From Rhodospirillales bacterium (GTDB lineage Bacteria; Pseudomonadota; Alphaproteobacteria; Micavibrionales; Micavibrionaceae), in the NCBI GenBank assembly GCA_020638175.1, contig JACKJA010000002.1:1674001-1738000 (forward strand): a stretch of 64,000 nt of DNA, written 5' to 3'. Numbering within the stretch: position 1 is the stretch's first letter; every line of letters begins with the position of its first letter. Of this stretch, positions 1 to 7,408 are shown one piece after another. The notes under the pieces were generated by a model, which had not been told where the DNA came from, searched no databases, and worked only from the letters and a program-made list of their open reading frames with translations. A program made the position numbers and the translations under genes.

Positions 1-60
1 GAACTCGCGCAAGGACGAACGCGCGCCCGCGGAAAGGATGAACTCGACAATGACTTTTAG
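1..60 (+). CDS. 3' end of a probable HipB/XRE-type antitoxin gene (partial)
   Basis: An open frame enters from the left edge and stops at TAG 58-60, giving a short basic-to-acidic tail (ELAQGRTRARGKDELDNDF). It overlaps the downstream HipA-type gene by 11 nt if that gene starts at ATG 50. hipBA-type operons usually place a small helix-turn-helix antitoxin directly upstream with such an overlap, so this is the likely identity. Only 19 codons are visible, so the domain itself cannot be seen. Confidence 0.3.
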   Translation, partial: ELAQGRTRARGKDELDNDF

Positions 61-1336
61 GTTTGGGGCGAGCGAGTGTTTTGTTTACATCATGTTGCCG
101 GGGCAGACAAAGTTTGTGACGGCGGGCCGGTTTGTTCTGGATGAGCAACGCGGCGGCCCGCTCGGCCGCTTTGTCTATGGCCGCAGCTACCTCGACCGTC
201 CCGACGCCCTGCCGATTGATCCTGTTGAGCTGAAGCTGGGGAAGGCTACCTACCGGACGACAGCTCTCAATGGAATGTTCGGAGCGCTGCGCGATGCCAG
301 CCCCGACTACTGGGGGCGGCGTGTGATCGACAAGCACGCCGGTAAAGCCCGACCGGGAGAAGTTGACTACCTGCTGTTCGCGCCGGACGACCGCGCCGGT
401 GCGCTCGGGTTTGGATTGAATCCGGAGCCCCCTGCTCCTAAACGGCAATTCAATCAGACGCTCGACCTGCAGAGGCTGCAGGACCTGGCCGATGCGATTA
501 TCGCTGATGAAGAGGCCCCTCAAGGCGCCGAAATCGAGCAGGTGGAGGAGCTGATGCTGGTAGGCACTTCGATGGGCGGCGCCCGGCCCAAGGCGGTGGT
601 CGAAGACGATGACGGCCTTTGGGTTGCGAAGTTCAACCGGCCGGATGATCCGTGGAACTATGCGCGCATTGAACACGCCATGCTGGTACTGGCGCGTGCG
701 TGCGGGATTGAGACTGCGGAAAGCAAGCTCACGACGATCGGCGATCGGGACGTGTTGCTGGTAAAGCGCTTCGACCGGGAACGAGCCGAGGACGGCTATG
801 TGCGTGCCCGGATGATCAGCGGCCTGACCTTGCTGCACACCGAGGATACTTACCAGCATCGGGGACGTTGGTCATACATCCTGATGGCTGAAGAGCTGCG
901 ACGCGTCAGCGCGCAGCCGCGCCACGATGCGCAGGAGCTGTTTCGCCGCATGTGTTTTAACGCTCTGATCTCAAATACCGACGATCATCCGCGCAATCAC
1001 GCCTTGATTGCCCGTAATACGGATTGGCGGCTGTCGCCTGCCTATGATTTAACGCCGTCAACGCCCGTGAGTGTCGAGCGCCGCGACCTCGCCCTGGCGT
1101 GCGGCGATTGGGGACGCTACGCCCATGCCGACAATCTCGTTTCCCAGGCAGCCCGATTTCATCTGAGCGAAGACGATGCGCGAGGCACCGTCGCGGCGAT
1201 GGAAGAACGGGTCCGGTCAACCTGGTATGAAACCGCCCGGCGTACTGGAGTAACCGAGCGGGACTGCGACAAGATCGCGGGTGCCTTTGCCTATCCGGGT
1301 TTTAGGCTGCCACTGGACGAAGACCAAGGACGCTAG
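50..1336 (+). CDS. HipA-family serine/threonine kinase toxin
   Basis: About 430 residues, the usual HipA length. Visible features: an N-terminal HipA_N-like half (about 10-110), a glycine-rich segment GTSMGGARPKAVV near 180-193, the ATP-lysine strand VAKF near 197, the catalytic loop SNTDDHPRNHAL near 310-322 and the metal-binding SPAYDLTPS near 332-340. HipA kinases phosphorylate targets such as aminoacyl-tRNA synthetases and induce growth arrest, held in check by a HipB partner. Two starts are possible: ATG 38, with AAAGG directly against it, and ATG 50, which leaves room for that ribosome site; 50 is preferred. A hairpin at 1368-1391 follows. The kinase motifs look intact. The exact target cannot be told. 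Confidence 0.85.
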   Translation: MTFRFGASECFVYIMLPGQTKFVTAGRFVLDEQRGGPLGRFVYGRSYLDRPDALPIDPVELKLGKATYRTTALNGMFGALRDASPDYWGRRVIDKHAGKARPGEVDYLLFAPDDRAGALGFGLNPEPPAPKRQFNQTLDLQRLQDLADAIIADEEAPQGAEIEQVEELMLVGTSMGGARPKAVVEDDDGLWVAKFNRPDDPWNYARIEHAMLVLARACGIETAESKLTTIGDRDVLLVKRFDRERAEDGYVRARMISGLTLLHTEDTYQHRGRWSYILMAEELRRVSAQPRHDAQELFRRMCFNALISNTDDHPRNHALIARNTDWRLSPAYDLTPSTPVSVERRDLALACGDWGRYAHADNLVSQAARFHLSEDDARGTVAAMEERVRSTWYETARRTGVTERDCDKIAGAFAYPGFRLPLDEDQGR

Positions 1337-1367
1337 GTACCTGCGCGTGCACGAAGGAAGTGGATCA

Positions 1368-1391
1368 GCGAGCCGGTTAGACCCGGCTCGC
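1368..1391. terminator. Hairpin between convergent genes
   Basis: A perfect 9-bp stem (GCGAGCCGG at 1368-1376 with CCGGCTCGC at 1383-1391) with a 6-nt loop lies between the stop of the HipA-type gene and that of the convergent DUF3768 gene. There is no T-tract on either side, so it may be a weak bidirectional terminator or only an RNA-protecting hairpin. Confidence 0.45.
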
Positions 1392-1400
1392 CCATCCGGC

Positions 1401-1886
1401 CTACCACTCGTCGGCAAGCATAATCATCAGCACCCGGCACGTGGCCTTCGGGTCCGCCGGATCGGGACTGCCCTGCTCAAGCGTGCGGTCGTAATAGTCG
1501 ATCTTCCAGAAGATTTTCTGACCCTTAAATTCGAAGGCGCCGAAATCATGCTCGCCATATGGATCGTTGTCTTCGGTGAACCCATTGAAACGCTCGACGC
1601 GTTCACGGATCGCCGACTGATCAGCTTCGGAAAGCGCGGAAATTCCGGCGGTTTGATAAACGCGCCCGGCGATGCCCATCGCTGTTCGGGATAGATCGTT
1701 TAGCTTCCGGATGCGCTGCAAACGGATCAGGCTTTCGGCACACGCGATCGGAGATGTACCCTCTTCCTGCGCCCCGGCAATGATGGCGGCGTCTTCCTGA
1801 CAGCTGAGGGAAGCACCCGCACGTTCAAGGCAGGCATCCACGGCGTCCCAGTAATCGATGAAGGGGGTTTCGGCTTTGTCGGTCAT
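1401..1886 (-). CDS. DUF3768 domain protein
   Basis: 161 residues. The pattern RIRKLNDLSR near residue 58, then FNGFTEDNDPYGEHDFGAF and WKIDYYD, and the C-terminal TCRVLMIMLADEW, match the DUF3768 family. That family is common on alphaproteobacterial plasmids and integrative elements, often near ArdC and antirestriction genes, and has no known biochemical role. The ATG at 1886 has a good AAAGGACC ribosome site. The 310 bases upstream contain two inverted repeats and no gene. Its presence supports a mobile-element origin for this part of the window; it gives no functional clue beyond that. Confidence 0.8.
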   Translation of the reverse strand: MTDKAETPFIDYWDAVDACLERAGASLSCQEDAAIIAGAQEEGTSPIACAESLIRLQRIRKLNDLSRTAMGIAGRVYQTAGISALSEADQSAIRERVERFNGFTEDNDPYGEHDFGAFEFKGQKIFWKIDYYDRTLEQGSPDPADPKATCRVLMIMLADEW

Positions 1887-1937
1887 GATGTTCGGTCCTT
1901 TCGTTTTGAGGGTTGTTCAATCACGTAAGGACCAACG

Positions 1938-2020
1938 GGCCGAAGCCACGAGCGCCGCCAGGTCAACCCCCAACACGGAACCGGCGCGGGCCGGGGATTG
2001 ACCTGCCAGCGGCTTCGGCC
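1938..2020. repeat. 83-bp imperfect palindrome
   Basis: Outer arms GGCCGAAGCC (1938-1947) and GGCTTCGGCC (2011-2020) are perfectly complementary; inner blocks GGTCAACCCC (1961-1970) and GGGGATTGACC (1993-2003) pair with one mismatch. As DNA it could extrude as a cruciform; as RNA it would fold as a long stem. It lies upstream of the DUF3768 gene and may be its regulatory region, a plasmid-type recombination or transfer site, or a small palindromic repeat. Nothing in the sequence decides between these. Confidence 0.55.
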
Positions 2021-2088
2021 AGAAACACACGTGAAATTGAACAGCCCGGCAAAAGGACCGCGCCGACCGACAAAGGCGATGCATCCGG

Positions 2089-2111
2089 TTGACGTCCTGG
2101 GTGGACGTCAA
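2089..2111. repeat. Perfect 9-bp inverted repeat with 5-nt loop
   Basis: TTGACGTCC (2089-2097) pairs perfectly with GGACGTCAA (2103-2111) around TGGGT. The size fits either an operator for a dimeric repressor or a small RNA hairpin. It lies between two minus-strand genes, about 85 bases from the end of the small gene that stops at 2197. Confidence 0.5.
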
Positions 2112-2196
2112 TGCCGTGCCAGAGATTTGCCACCAAAAGGGGTTGTGTTTCGGCCGCTTTCTCCGCCGGGGAGAAGGCCCGCGAAGTCCGTCTGGA

Positions 2197-2418
2197 TTAC
2201 TGTTGCGAGGCCGGTTTCCGCCGCGCTGCGAAGAGCGCCCGCAGGTCGTCAATGACGACGATGCTTTTGCAAATTCGGGCTTCCAGCTCCTCTAACTCTT
2301 CCATCTGACGGTCGAACATCGCAATGGTCTCGTCGACATTGATCTCGCCTTCCGCATCGCTTAGCGCGCGGTCTACCAGATCGCGTATATCCGTTGGATT
2401 TTGGTCTGTCGTATCCAT
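2197..2418 (-). CDS. Small acidic hypothetical protein
   Basis: 73 residues, acidic, largely helical, with a probable coiled-coil run around EELEELEARI (residues 41-50). ATG 2418 has a strong GGGAGAGA ribosome site. It starts 18 bases after the stop of the 169-residue gene upstream, so the two are probably one transcript. No family is recognised. A small helical partner protein is possible but unproven. Confidence 0.5.
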   Translation of the reverse strand: MDTTDQNPTDIRDLVDRALSDAEGEINVDETIAMFDRQMEELEELEARICKSIVVIDDLRALFAARRKPASQQ

Positions 2419-2436
2419 GACTCTCTCCCTTTCGGA

Positions 2437-2946
2437 CTACGCGGCTGCGCGGCACAGAGCGAGCGATGAGGGAAGCGGTGTTTGCCGGGCAAACGCTGCC
2501 TTCATCTGTCCGCGACCTGACGCCCGCATTTTCAGAGCGACCTGCTCTTCCGGTGCCTTTCCGATGCGGGCCATATAGGCTTCAAACATCGCCATGAAGT
2601 CGTGCCAGGCAGACCGGTAAAGCAGATAGAGCCCGCCGATGATCTGACCGTTCCGGTCCCGTTTGACAATATGGGCGCGGCGCATGGCGATCTCGCACTC
2701 AAGTCCGGAGGCGTTACCGCCATACCGTCGCGCCTGCGCTTCCAGCGCCCGGCATTCCCGAATGAGACCGCGCGTATGGTCTTTGAGACGGTGCGCGATT
2801 TCTGACATCTGGAGCACTTCCAGGCATTCAGGATCGCCGTCACGGCACGGATAGTTTGTTAGATGGTCAATGAGCCCTTGGGCGAACACGTCGCCAAAGC
2901 GCTCCTGTAGTTCAAGCAGCAACTCTGCATCAACAAGGTTGGTCAT
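2437..2946 (-). CDS. Hypothetical protein, helical
   Basis: 169 residues from the ATG at 2946, chosen because GGGGA sits 6-7 bases before it; an in-frame upstream start at 2979 has no ribosome site. The protein looks mostly alpha-helical (LLLELQERFGDVFAQGLIDHL near the N-terminus) with several cysteines (CRDGDPEC near residue 35, LEC near 85). No signal peptide, membrane segment or known domain is seen. It is divergent from the XRE regulator at 3131 and shares a 184-base AT-rich control region with it. Function unknown. Confidence 0.55.
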   Translation of the reverse strand: MTNLVDAELLLELQERFGDVFAQGLIDHLTNYPCRDGDPECLEVLQMSEIAHRLKDHTRGLIRECRALEAQARRYGGNASGLECEIAMRRAHIVKRDRNGQIIGGLYLLYRSAWHDFMAMFEAYMARIGKAPEEQVALKMRASGRGQMKAAFARQTPLPSSLALCRAAA

Positions 2947-3130
2947 AATTTCCCCACACATTTCATATTTAAACAACAAACAAGGCCTTTAGATTCAGGC
3001 ATCGCTCGCCACACATATTGTTAATAGAAACATGCCTACATCATAATTATGTCAATGTCAATAATTTTTATGTAGATTTAAGTATTTTTTATTGATATAA
3101 GGAATAGACAACAAGAAAGAATGTTTATAA
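2947..3130. promoter_or_regulatory. AT-rich divergent control region of the XRE/CDPS-like cluster
   Basis: This region is strikingly AT-rich compared with its GC-rich flanks and separates the minus-strand gene starting at 2946 from the XRE gene starting at 3131. It contains a perfect 10-bp palindrome CATAATTATG at 3042-3051 and several TA-rich possible -10 boxes, for example TTGTTA (3018-3023) 18 bases before CATAAT. An XRE protein encoded next to such a palindrome often binds it, so autoregulation is a reasonable inference. Confidence 0.45.
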
Positions 3131-3769
3131 ATGATCGATAACACATATATAAAAGCAGCTCGCGCACTGGCCGACTGGTCACAAACAGAACTTGCCGAGA
3201 GATCAAATACGTCCTTATCCACGATAGCCGACATCGAAGCGGGACGACGCAAGGGCGGCGCTGCGGCTCTTGCAGCAATCCAAAAAGCTCTTGCACAGCA
3301 AGGTATTGTTTTTACGCAATACGGCGTTGAAAAGCGGCCCACCAATATACAGACCATAGAGGGTGAAAACTGGTGGCTTCGGGTGCTTGATGATGTCTAC
3401 TACACCCTGCTGGACCAAAACGCAGCCGAAGTGTTGATTTTGTGCGGGGATGATCGCGAGTCACCGACTGATGTGGTGAAGATGTGGCGCAAGATTAGAA
3501 ACCAGGGCGTTGCCATGCGTCAGCTCGTTCGGGAAGGTAACACTTACCTGATGGGCAGCGTAAACGAATACCGGTGGCTGCCGAAAGAATATTTCGAAAA
3601 CTATGTCACGATGATCTACGGGGGTAAAGTCTGCGTGTGTGCCGACGACAACACGAAGGCTATGATATTCAAAGACAGTCAGTTGGCGAAAACGTGGGGG
3701 AATGTCTTCAATCTACTTTGGAAAAATATGGAGAATCCCAATGAAAGCACAGCAACGGAACGCTTCTAG
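3131..3769 (+). CDS. XRE-type regulator with a TrmB-like C-terminal sensor domain
   Basis: 212 residues. Residues about 5-60 form a Cro/C1-type helix-turn-helix (SQTELAERSNTSLSTIADIE). Residues about 80-205 (WWLRVLDDVYYTLLDQNAAE, then WLPKEYFENYVTMIYGGKV and the closing VFNLLWKNME) have the layout of the phospholipase-D-like C-terminal domain found in TrmB-type regulators, without catalytic HKD motifs, so this is likely an effector-sensing half. The stop at 3769 overlaps the next gene, which starts at 3741, by 29 bases, so the two are translationally coupled. It probably controls the three genes that follow. The upstream region is AT-rich, suggesting recent transfer. Confidence 0.7.
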   Translation: MIDNTYIKAARALADWSQTELAERSNTSLSTIADIEAGRRKGGAAALAAIQKALAQQGIVFTQYGVEKRPTNIQTIEGENWWLRVLDDVYYTLLDQNAAEVLILCGDDRESPTDVVKMWRKIRNQGVAMRQLVREGNTYLMGSVNEYRWLPKEYFENYVTMIYGGKVCVCADDNTKAMIFKDSQLAKTWGNVFNLLWKNMENPNESTATERF

Positions 3770-4388
3770 CTATAAAGTTTGTATCAACAAGCGCTACGGC
3801 ACTCTATCGACAGGCAACTGCCGGGTCCAAGTCAGCGTCGGAAGTCCGAAATACGAAGGCGAGAAGTTTGCGGCGCTGATGGAATGGGCTGTAAGGCGCT
3901 ACGAGCACGTGCAAGTGATCGTTTCCGACACGTTGCAACGGCACAATGGACCAGAACCGGATAGTCCAGCGGCATGGAACAAAGCCCGACGTCAGGGCAT
4001 GGAGTGGATCAAGCGTAACCGGCTAGCACTGGAAGGGGTCGAGCTCGTTATGTGGGACGATCTGTTGGCGCATCCATCCTATGGACCAGCGGCCAGTGAG
4101 ATCGCCGCAGCCTTGAGACAAGCTCCTGTGCGGTCGCAGATCGAGGGGACCGCACAGCAGTTTGCACGGCGCAACGGGGCATCGGTCGTGGCCTCGATCA
4201 ACTTTCTGACCGAAGAACTGGCGGCGTTTGCCTTGTTGTTCCAAAAACCGGCTATTGATGTCTACGCCGGTTCCTGGATATCGAATATCTTTGAAGAGTT
4301 AAAAGTGGAAATGCCAGTATTCGGTAACGTCCGATGTCTGCAAGTGGATTTTGAGCGTGATAAGTCGGCGCTAAAACAAGCTGCTTAG
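3741..4388 (+). CDS. Divergent cyclodipeptide-synthase-like protein, copy 1
   Basis: 215 residues from ATG 3741 (GGAG ten bases upstream). Seen: VSVGSPKYEGEKF with serine 32, a following MEWAVRRYEHVQVIVSDTLQR strand-helix-strand unit, a WIKRN helix near 90, and NFLTEELAAF with F155 and E159. Known: tRNA-dependent cyclodipeptide synthases such as AlbC carry a nucleophilic serine in GxSxGN, followed by QWA and VVYVDT segments, and a tyrosine and glutamate in YVLAE; they take aminoacyl-tRNAs and release diketopiperazines. The alignment keeps Ser and Glu but has Gln for the conserved glycine two residues before Ser, and Phe for Tyr178. It may therefore be a binding or regulatory paralogue of copy 2. 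Confidence 0.6.
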   Translation: MKAQQRNASSYKVCINKRYGTLSTGNCRVQVSVGSPKYEGEKFAALMEWAVRRYEHVQVIVSDTLQRHNGPEPDSPAAWNKARRQGMEWIKRNRLALEGVELVMWDDLLAHPSYGPAASEIAAALRQAPVRSQIEGTAQQFARRNGASVVASINFLTEELAAFALLFQKPAIDVYAGSWISNIFEELKVEMPVFGNVRCLQVDFERDKSALKQAA

Positions 4389-4434
4389 GCCCTAGACATG
4401 CGTGGAATAACGTAAGCCCAAAGGAGTACCGCTG

Positions 4435-5157
4435 ATGTCCGCTACTAATCCAACAAAAGACAAGTATTACTACAAGGTCCGCGCCCGATACGGCCATGAC
4501 TGGCGCGAGCACGACACGGTGCGCATGGAAATCAGCGTTGGCCGCGCATACCAGGAAGGCGCAAAGCTTGAGGCCGCTATGGAATGGGCAACCGCGCATT
4601 TTAAGCGCGTCGTCGTTCTCGTTGCCGATACGCAGCAACGCTATAACTTCATGTTTGCCGATCCACTATCAGAAGAAAAGGCCTTTGCCAAAGCCTCCGC
4701 TCTGGGCGAAACGTGGATCGCTAGAAACGAGGACTGTTTGAAACGCGCGAATGTCGAGATCGTTCGATGGGAAGACGTCAAGCAAGATCCGGCTTACATG
4801 GATGCCTATGCAGCGATAGTAAAGCTTTACGATACCGACAAGGAATTCAAGCGGGATGTCGACCGGGGCATCACGGAACACTGGCAGCGCCAGGACCTCT
4901 CGGACGGTGACTTCCATCGATACTTCGCGCTCTCGAAGTCATACGCACTCGAAGAGCTGGCCGTTTTCTCGATTTTCTACAAAGACCAGGGGGGCATCAG
5001 CGCCTATCCGGGCACACTGACATTCACACAGGCTATGTACGAGAACAAAGACACCAACGATGCCCCCGCCGGGTTTCAGAACGCCCACTACACCTGTCTG
5101 AATTTTGAACGCCGGAAATACGAAGCGGCACAGCAAGACTACCGGCGCGCGGCATAA
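4435..5157 (+). CDS. Divergent cyclodipeptide-synthase-like protein, copy 2
   Basis: 240 residues, the usual cyclodipeptide synthase length. ATG 4435 has AAAGGAG eight bases upstream. Seen: EISVGRAYQEGAKL with S34, AMEWATAHFKRVVVLVADTQ with D65, GETWIARNE near 91-99, and SYALEELAVF with Y170 and E174. Against AlbC, S34, Y170 and E174 fall on Ser37, Tyr178 and Glu182; the glycine before the serine is glutamate here. It is a paralogue of the gene upstream (same serine strand, MEWA, DTxQR and EEL motifs) and keeps the fuller catalytic set. Inference: it uses aminoacyl-tRNA to make a dipeptide-like product or to modify something. The family assignment is by eye and needs a profile search. Confidence 0.62.
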   Translation: MSATNPTKDKYYYKVRARYGHDWREHDTVRMEISVGRAYQEGAKLEAAMEWATAHFKRVVVLVADTQQRYNFMFADPLSEEKAFAKASALGETWIARNEDCLKRANVEIVRWEDVKQDPAYMDAYAAIVKLYDTDKEFKRDVDRGITEHWQRQDLSDGDFHRYFALSKSYALEELAVFSIFYKDQGGISAYPGTLTFTQAMYENKDTNDAPAGFQNAHYTCLNFERRKYEAAQQDYRRAA

Positions 5158-5184
5158 CTAGACCGCCTGGCAGAGAGAAGAACA

Positions 5185-6150
5185 ATGACAAGAACAAACC
5201 TGATCGCGAAGACCCGCTTTGACGCCGCGCTGGAGCCGGTAACGACGGAAACCCTCCCCCGCCTTCAAAGCCTGCTGAGCGCCACCGCGCGGCAAGACCC
5301 GTTTCAGCGCTCGGCCGCTTACTACGCGATGACCGGCCGCAAAGGACTCTGGCTTTACGGTAACGGCGATGCAGCGATGGTGATCGCCGTTCATCCTAAC
5401 AAGGACGGTACGATCTTGCTGTTTCCTCCGTTTGGGAAGGACCCAGCCAGTTTAATGGAACAGGCCCTCTCCGATCCGGCGCTACCATCAGGACGCAAAG
5501 AAATCGCCCGCCTCGGCGGCGACGATGCCTATCTCGCTCTCCGTCTGCAGGCATTCGGGGCAAGTGCGCCGCAGAGAGAAGACCTCCTCGACTGGACCTA
5601 TCCGGTCCATATCGTTTCCACCAATAAGGTCATCGAGCGCCAAGGCGGTGAGTTCAACGGCTTTCGCGGTCATATCAACCGCGCGCTGCGCGCCGGGCTG
5701 ACAGCCGCGCCGTTCGACCTTGCCCGCCATACCGCTGACGTGCTCGATATCGTCAGGACCTGGGCACGGGACGGCAAGAAGGACGGGTACTCCTTCAAGG
5801 ACCTGACCACGCCGACAATGCAGGTCATCACGCTGATGCAAGATGGCAATCTGCAACTCGGCGGCACTGTGATCTTTGAAGACGATCGCCCCGTCGGCTT
5901 TTGGTTCTGGGACGAATCCGACAAGAACACGGCAACGGCAATGTCGCTGGTCCGCGTGTCCATCGGCCGCAACGGTGCCGCCGAGTTCGGCGCGCTCAAG
6001 ATGTGCGAACTGCTCCGGCAGCGCGGTTTCACGCACATCTGTCTCGGCGGTTCAGAAACCGCCAGCCTCGATAGTTTCAAACGCAAACTCTGCCCGGTCC
6101 GCTCGATTGCCTTGAGCACGGCTCATTATCCGGCACAAAGGCACAACTGA
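5185..6150 (+). CDS. DUF2156 / LPG-synthase C-terminal-like (double GNAT fold) protein
   Basis: 321 residues, starting 27 bases after the second CDPS-like gene with a GAGAGAAGA ribosome site, so part of the same operon. The pattern of an N-terminal domain with YYAMTGRKGLWLYGN, the centre FRGHINRALRAGL, GYSFKDLT, then GGTVIFEDDRPVGFWFW and HICLGGSETASLDSFKRKL is that of DUF2156 proteins, related to the catalytic part of lysyl-phosphatidylglycerol synthase, which transfers amino acids from aminoacyl-tRNA. No membrane segments are seen, so a soluble transferase is likely. Together with two CDPS-like proteins it suggests a pathway built on charged tRNA. A plain acetyltransferase role cannot be excluded. 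Confidence 0.65.
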   Translation: MTRTNLIAKTRFDAALEPVTTETLPRLQSLLSATARQDPFQRSAAYYAMTGRKGLWLYGNGDAAMVIAVHPNKDGTILLFPPFGKDPASLMEQALSDPALPSGRKEIARLGGDDAYLALRLQAFGASAPQREDLLDWTYPVHIVSTNKVIERQGGEFNGFRGHINRALRAGLTAAPFDLARHTADVLDIVRTWARDGKKDGYSFKDLTTPTMQVITLMQDGNLQLGGTVIFEDDRPVGFWFWDESDKNTATAMSLVRVSIGRNGAAEFGALKMCELLRQRGFTHICLGGSETASLDSFKRKLCPVRSIALSTAHYPAQRHN

Positions 6151-6156
6151 TGACCA

Positions 6157-6182
6157 GGCGCCCCTTCCGAGGAAGGAGCGCC
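6157..6182. terminator. Strong hairpin after the CDPS-like operon
   Basis: GGCGC and CCTTCC (6157-6168) pair with GGAAGG and GCGCC (6171-6182), with one unpaired base on each side. It lies between the DUF2156 stop at 6150 and the stop of the convergent ArdC gene at 6193. There is no T-tract, so termination is inferred from its place and stability. Confidence 0.5.
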
Positions 6183-6192
6183 CGACGCTAGC

Positions 6193-7107
6193 CTAAGCGA
6201 CGGCAGTTTCCGCTGCAGGCTGCAAGCCATTTAGATAATCCGCAGCCCGCTGCGCGTGAGCGGCAGCCTGGAAGATGGCCCGCTTGTCGTTCTTGAGGGC
6301 TTTGAGCCAGCTTTCGATGTAGGCGCTGTGATCGTCGCGTACCTCCGGCGTCAGACCGAGGTCGGCCGACAGGAAGGCGCTCCCCAGCTCGGCGACGAGC
6401 TCTTCGCGGGCGTAGCCTTCATCGCCCCAGCGCTTGCGCCCGAAGTCACGGTCCAGCCGGGACGGATGCCGGGTCCAGTGCGTGCTCTCGTGCGCCAGGG
6501 TCGCGTAGTAGCTCTCGGCGTCGCGGAAACTCTCGAAGGGCGGCAGCTGAATGCGATCGTGTGTCACGCTGTAGAAGGCTTGATTACCGCCGTGCCGGAT
6601 ATCGGCGCCCGTCGCGGCGAAGAACTGTTCAGCGTGTTCGATACGTTCCACGGGATCGAGAACCGGCTCGGCGAGCTGGTAGTAGTGTTCGGGCAGGTCT
6701 TCAATCTGATCGACATTGAAGACGGTGTAGCCTTTCATGAAGGGGATGGTCTGATCGATGTCTTCGCCGGTGGCCGCGTCGGTTTCGGTGCGGGTGATCG
6801 TGTTGGCATAGACGACGAGCTCGCCTTTTTCGCCTTTGCGGATGTGGCCGCCGAGCTCTTTGGCCTGCCGGAAGGTCATCCAGATCGGGGCGCCGTAGCC
6901 TTCCGAAACTGCCGCCGACCAGAGCATCAGGATATTGATGCCGTTATAGGGCTGGCCGTTATGCCGGAGTGGCCTTGTGATGCGCCCGGCGGCATGTTCG
7001 GCGTTCCAGGGTTTCATCCAGGGGCGAACGCCTTGCTCTAAGTCGGCGATGATCTTGTCGGTGACGCGGGTATAGACGTCGGTTTTGGCTGCGCTCTTCT
7101 TGGTCAT
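6193..7107 (-). CDS. ardC: ArdC-family antirestriction protein
   Basis: 304 residues from ATG 7107, preceded by AAAGGAGA; the open frame continues upstream only through GC-rich non-coding sequence. Residues about 10-130 match the ArdC N-terminal single-strand-DNA-binding domain (VYTRVTDKIIADLEQGVRPW, NGINILML, WMTFRQAKELGG). The C-terminal half is a zincin-like metallopeptidase with HESTH (H206, E207, H210) and downstream EELVAELGSAF supplying a possible third ligand. Plasmid ArdC proteins protect incoming DNA from type I restriction; a type I system is encoded in the same island. Both domains look intact. Confidence 0.88.
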   Translation of the reverse strand: MTKKSAAKTDVYTRVTDKIIADLEQGVRPWMKPWNAEHAAGRITRPLRHNGQPYNGINILMLWSAAVSEGYGAPIWMTFRQAKELGGHIRKGEKGELVVYANTITRTETDAATGEDIDQTIPFMKGYTVFNVDQIEDLPEHYYQLAEPVLDPVERIEHAEQFFAATGADIRHGGNQAFYSVTHDRIQLPPFESFRDAESYYATLAHESTHWTRHPSRLDRDFGRKRWGDEGYAREELVAELGSAFLSADLGLTPEVRDDHSAYIESWLKALKNDKRAIFQAAAHAQRAADYLNGLQPAAETAVA

Positions 7108-7408
7108 GATCGGTCTCCTTTTGTTTACGCGGTTGGTTCCGAAGAACGCGCAACATCGAAGACGGGGGATAAGCCGGACGGGCACCGTCAGGGGAACGGG
7201 CAACACGTTTATGCGGGCAGCCCGTTGCCGGTCCGGCGACCCCGGCTAGAACCGTGGAGCAATGAGGACGAGCCGCAATAAAAGGAGAAAAAGCGGCACT
7301 GACCGGAGCAACGAAAAACAACAAACCACAAACCAGCCACCGACAACGCCGACCACCACGAGCAACAAAGCCCTGGATCACCACAGCGAGCCGTGCCAAG
7401 TTAGCCGC
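7108..7408. other. Control region between divergent ArdC and DUF429 genes
   Basis: 301 bases with no credible gene. The DUF429 frame stays open back to 7262, but that extension encodes a low-complexity Thr/Asn/Gln/Pro-rich stretch without family similarity, so it is probably leader. Short GC-rich inverted repeats occur around 7195-7240. Promoters for both flanking genes must lie here but none is obvious. Confidence 0.45.

Larger units (their letters stand above)
1887..2196. other. Gene-free stretch rich in inverted repeats
   Basis: 310 bases upstream of the DUF3768 gene and downstream of a small minus-strand gene. Short open frames exist in several directions but none has a ribosome site, and their composition follows the GC-rich background. 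The content is two inverted repeats, at 1938-2020 and 2089-2111, listed separately. Confidence 0.6.

Noticed and set aside
6256..7041. Plus-strand 261-codon frame opposite ArdC
   Set aside because: The sense gene has HExxH and a ribosome site; the antisense product has no recognisable motif.
7262..7408. N-terminal extension of the DUF429 gene
   Set aside because: Low-complexity Thr/Asn/Gln-rich stretch; the family starts at the strand beginning at 7409.
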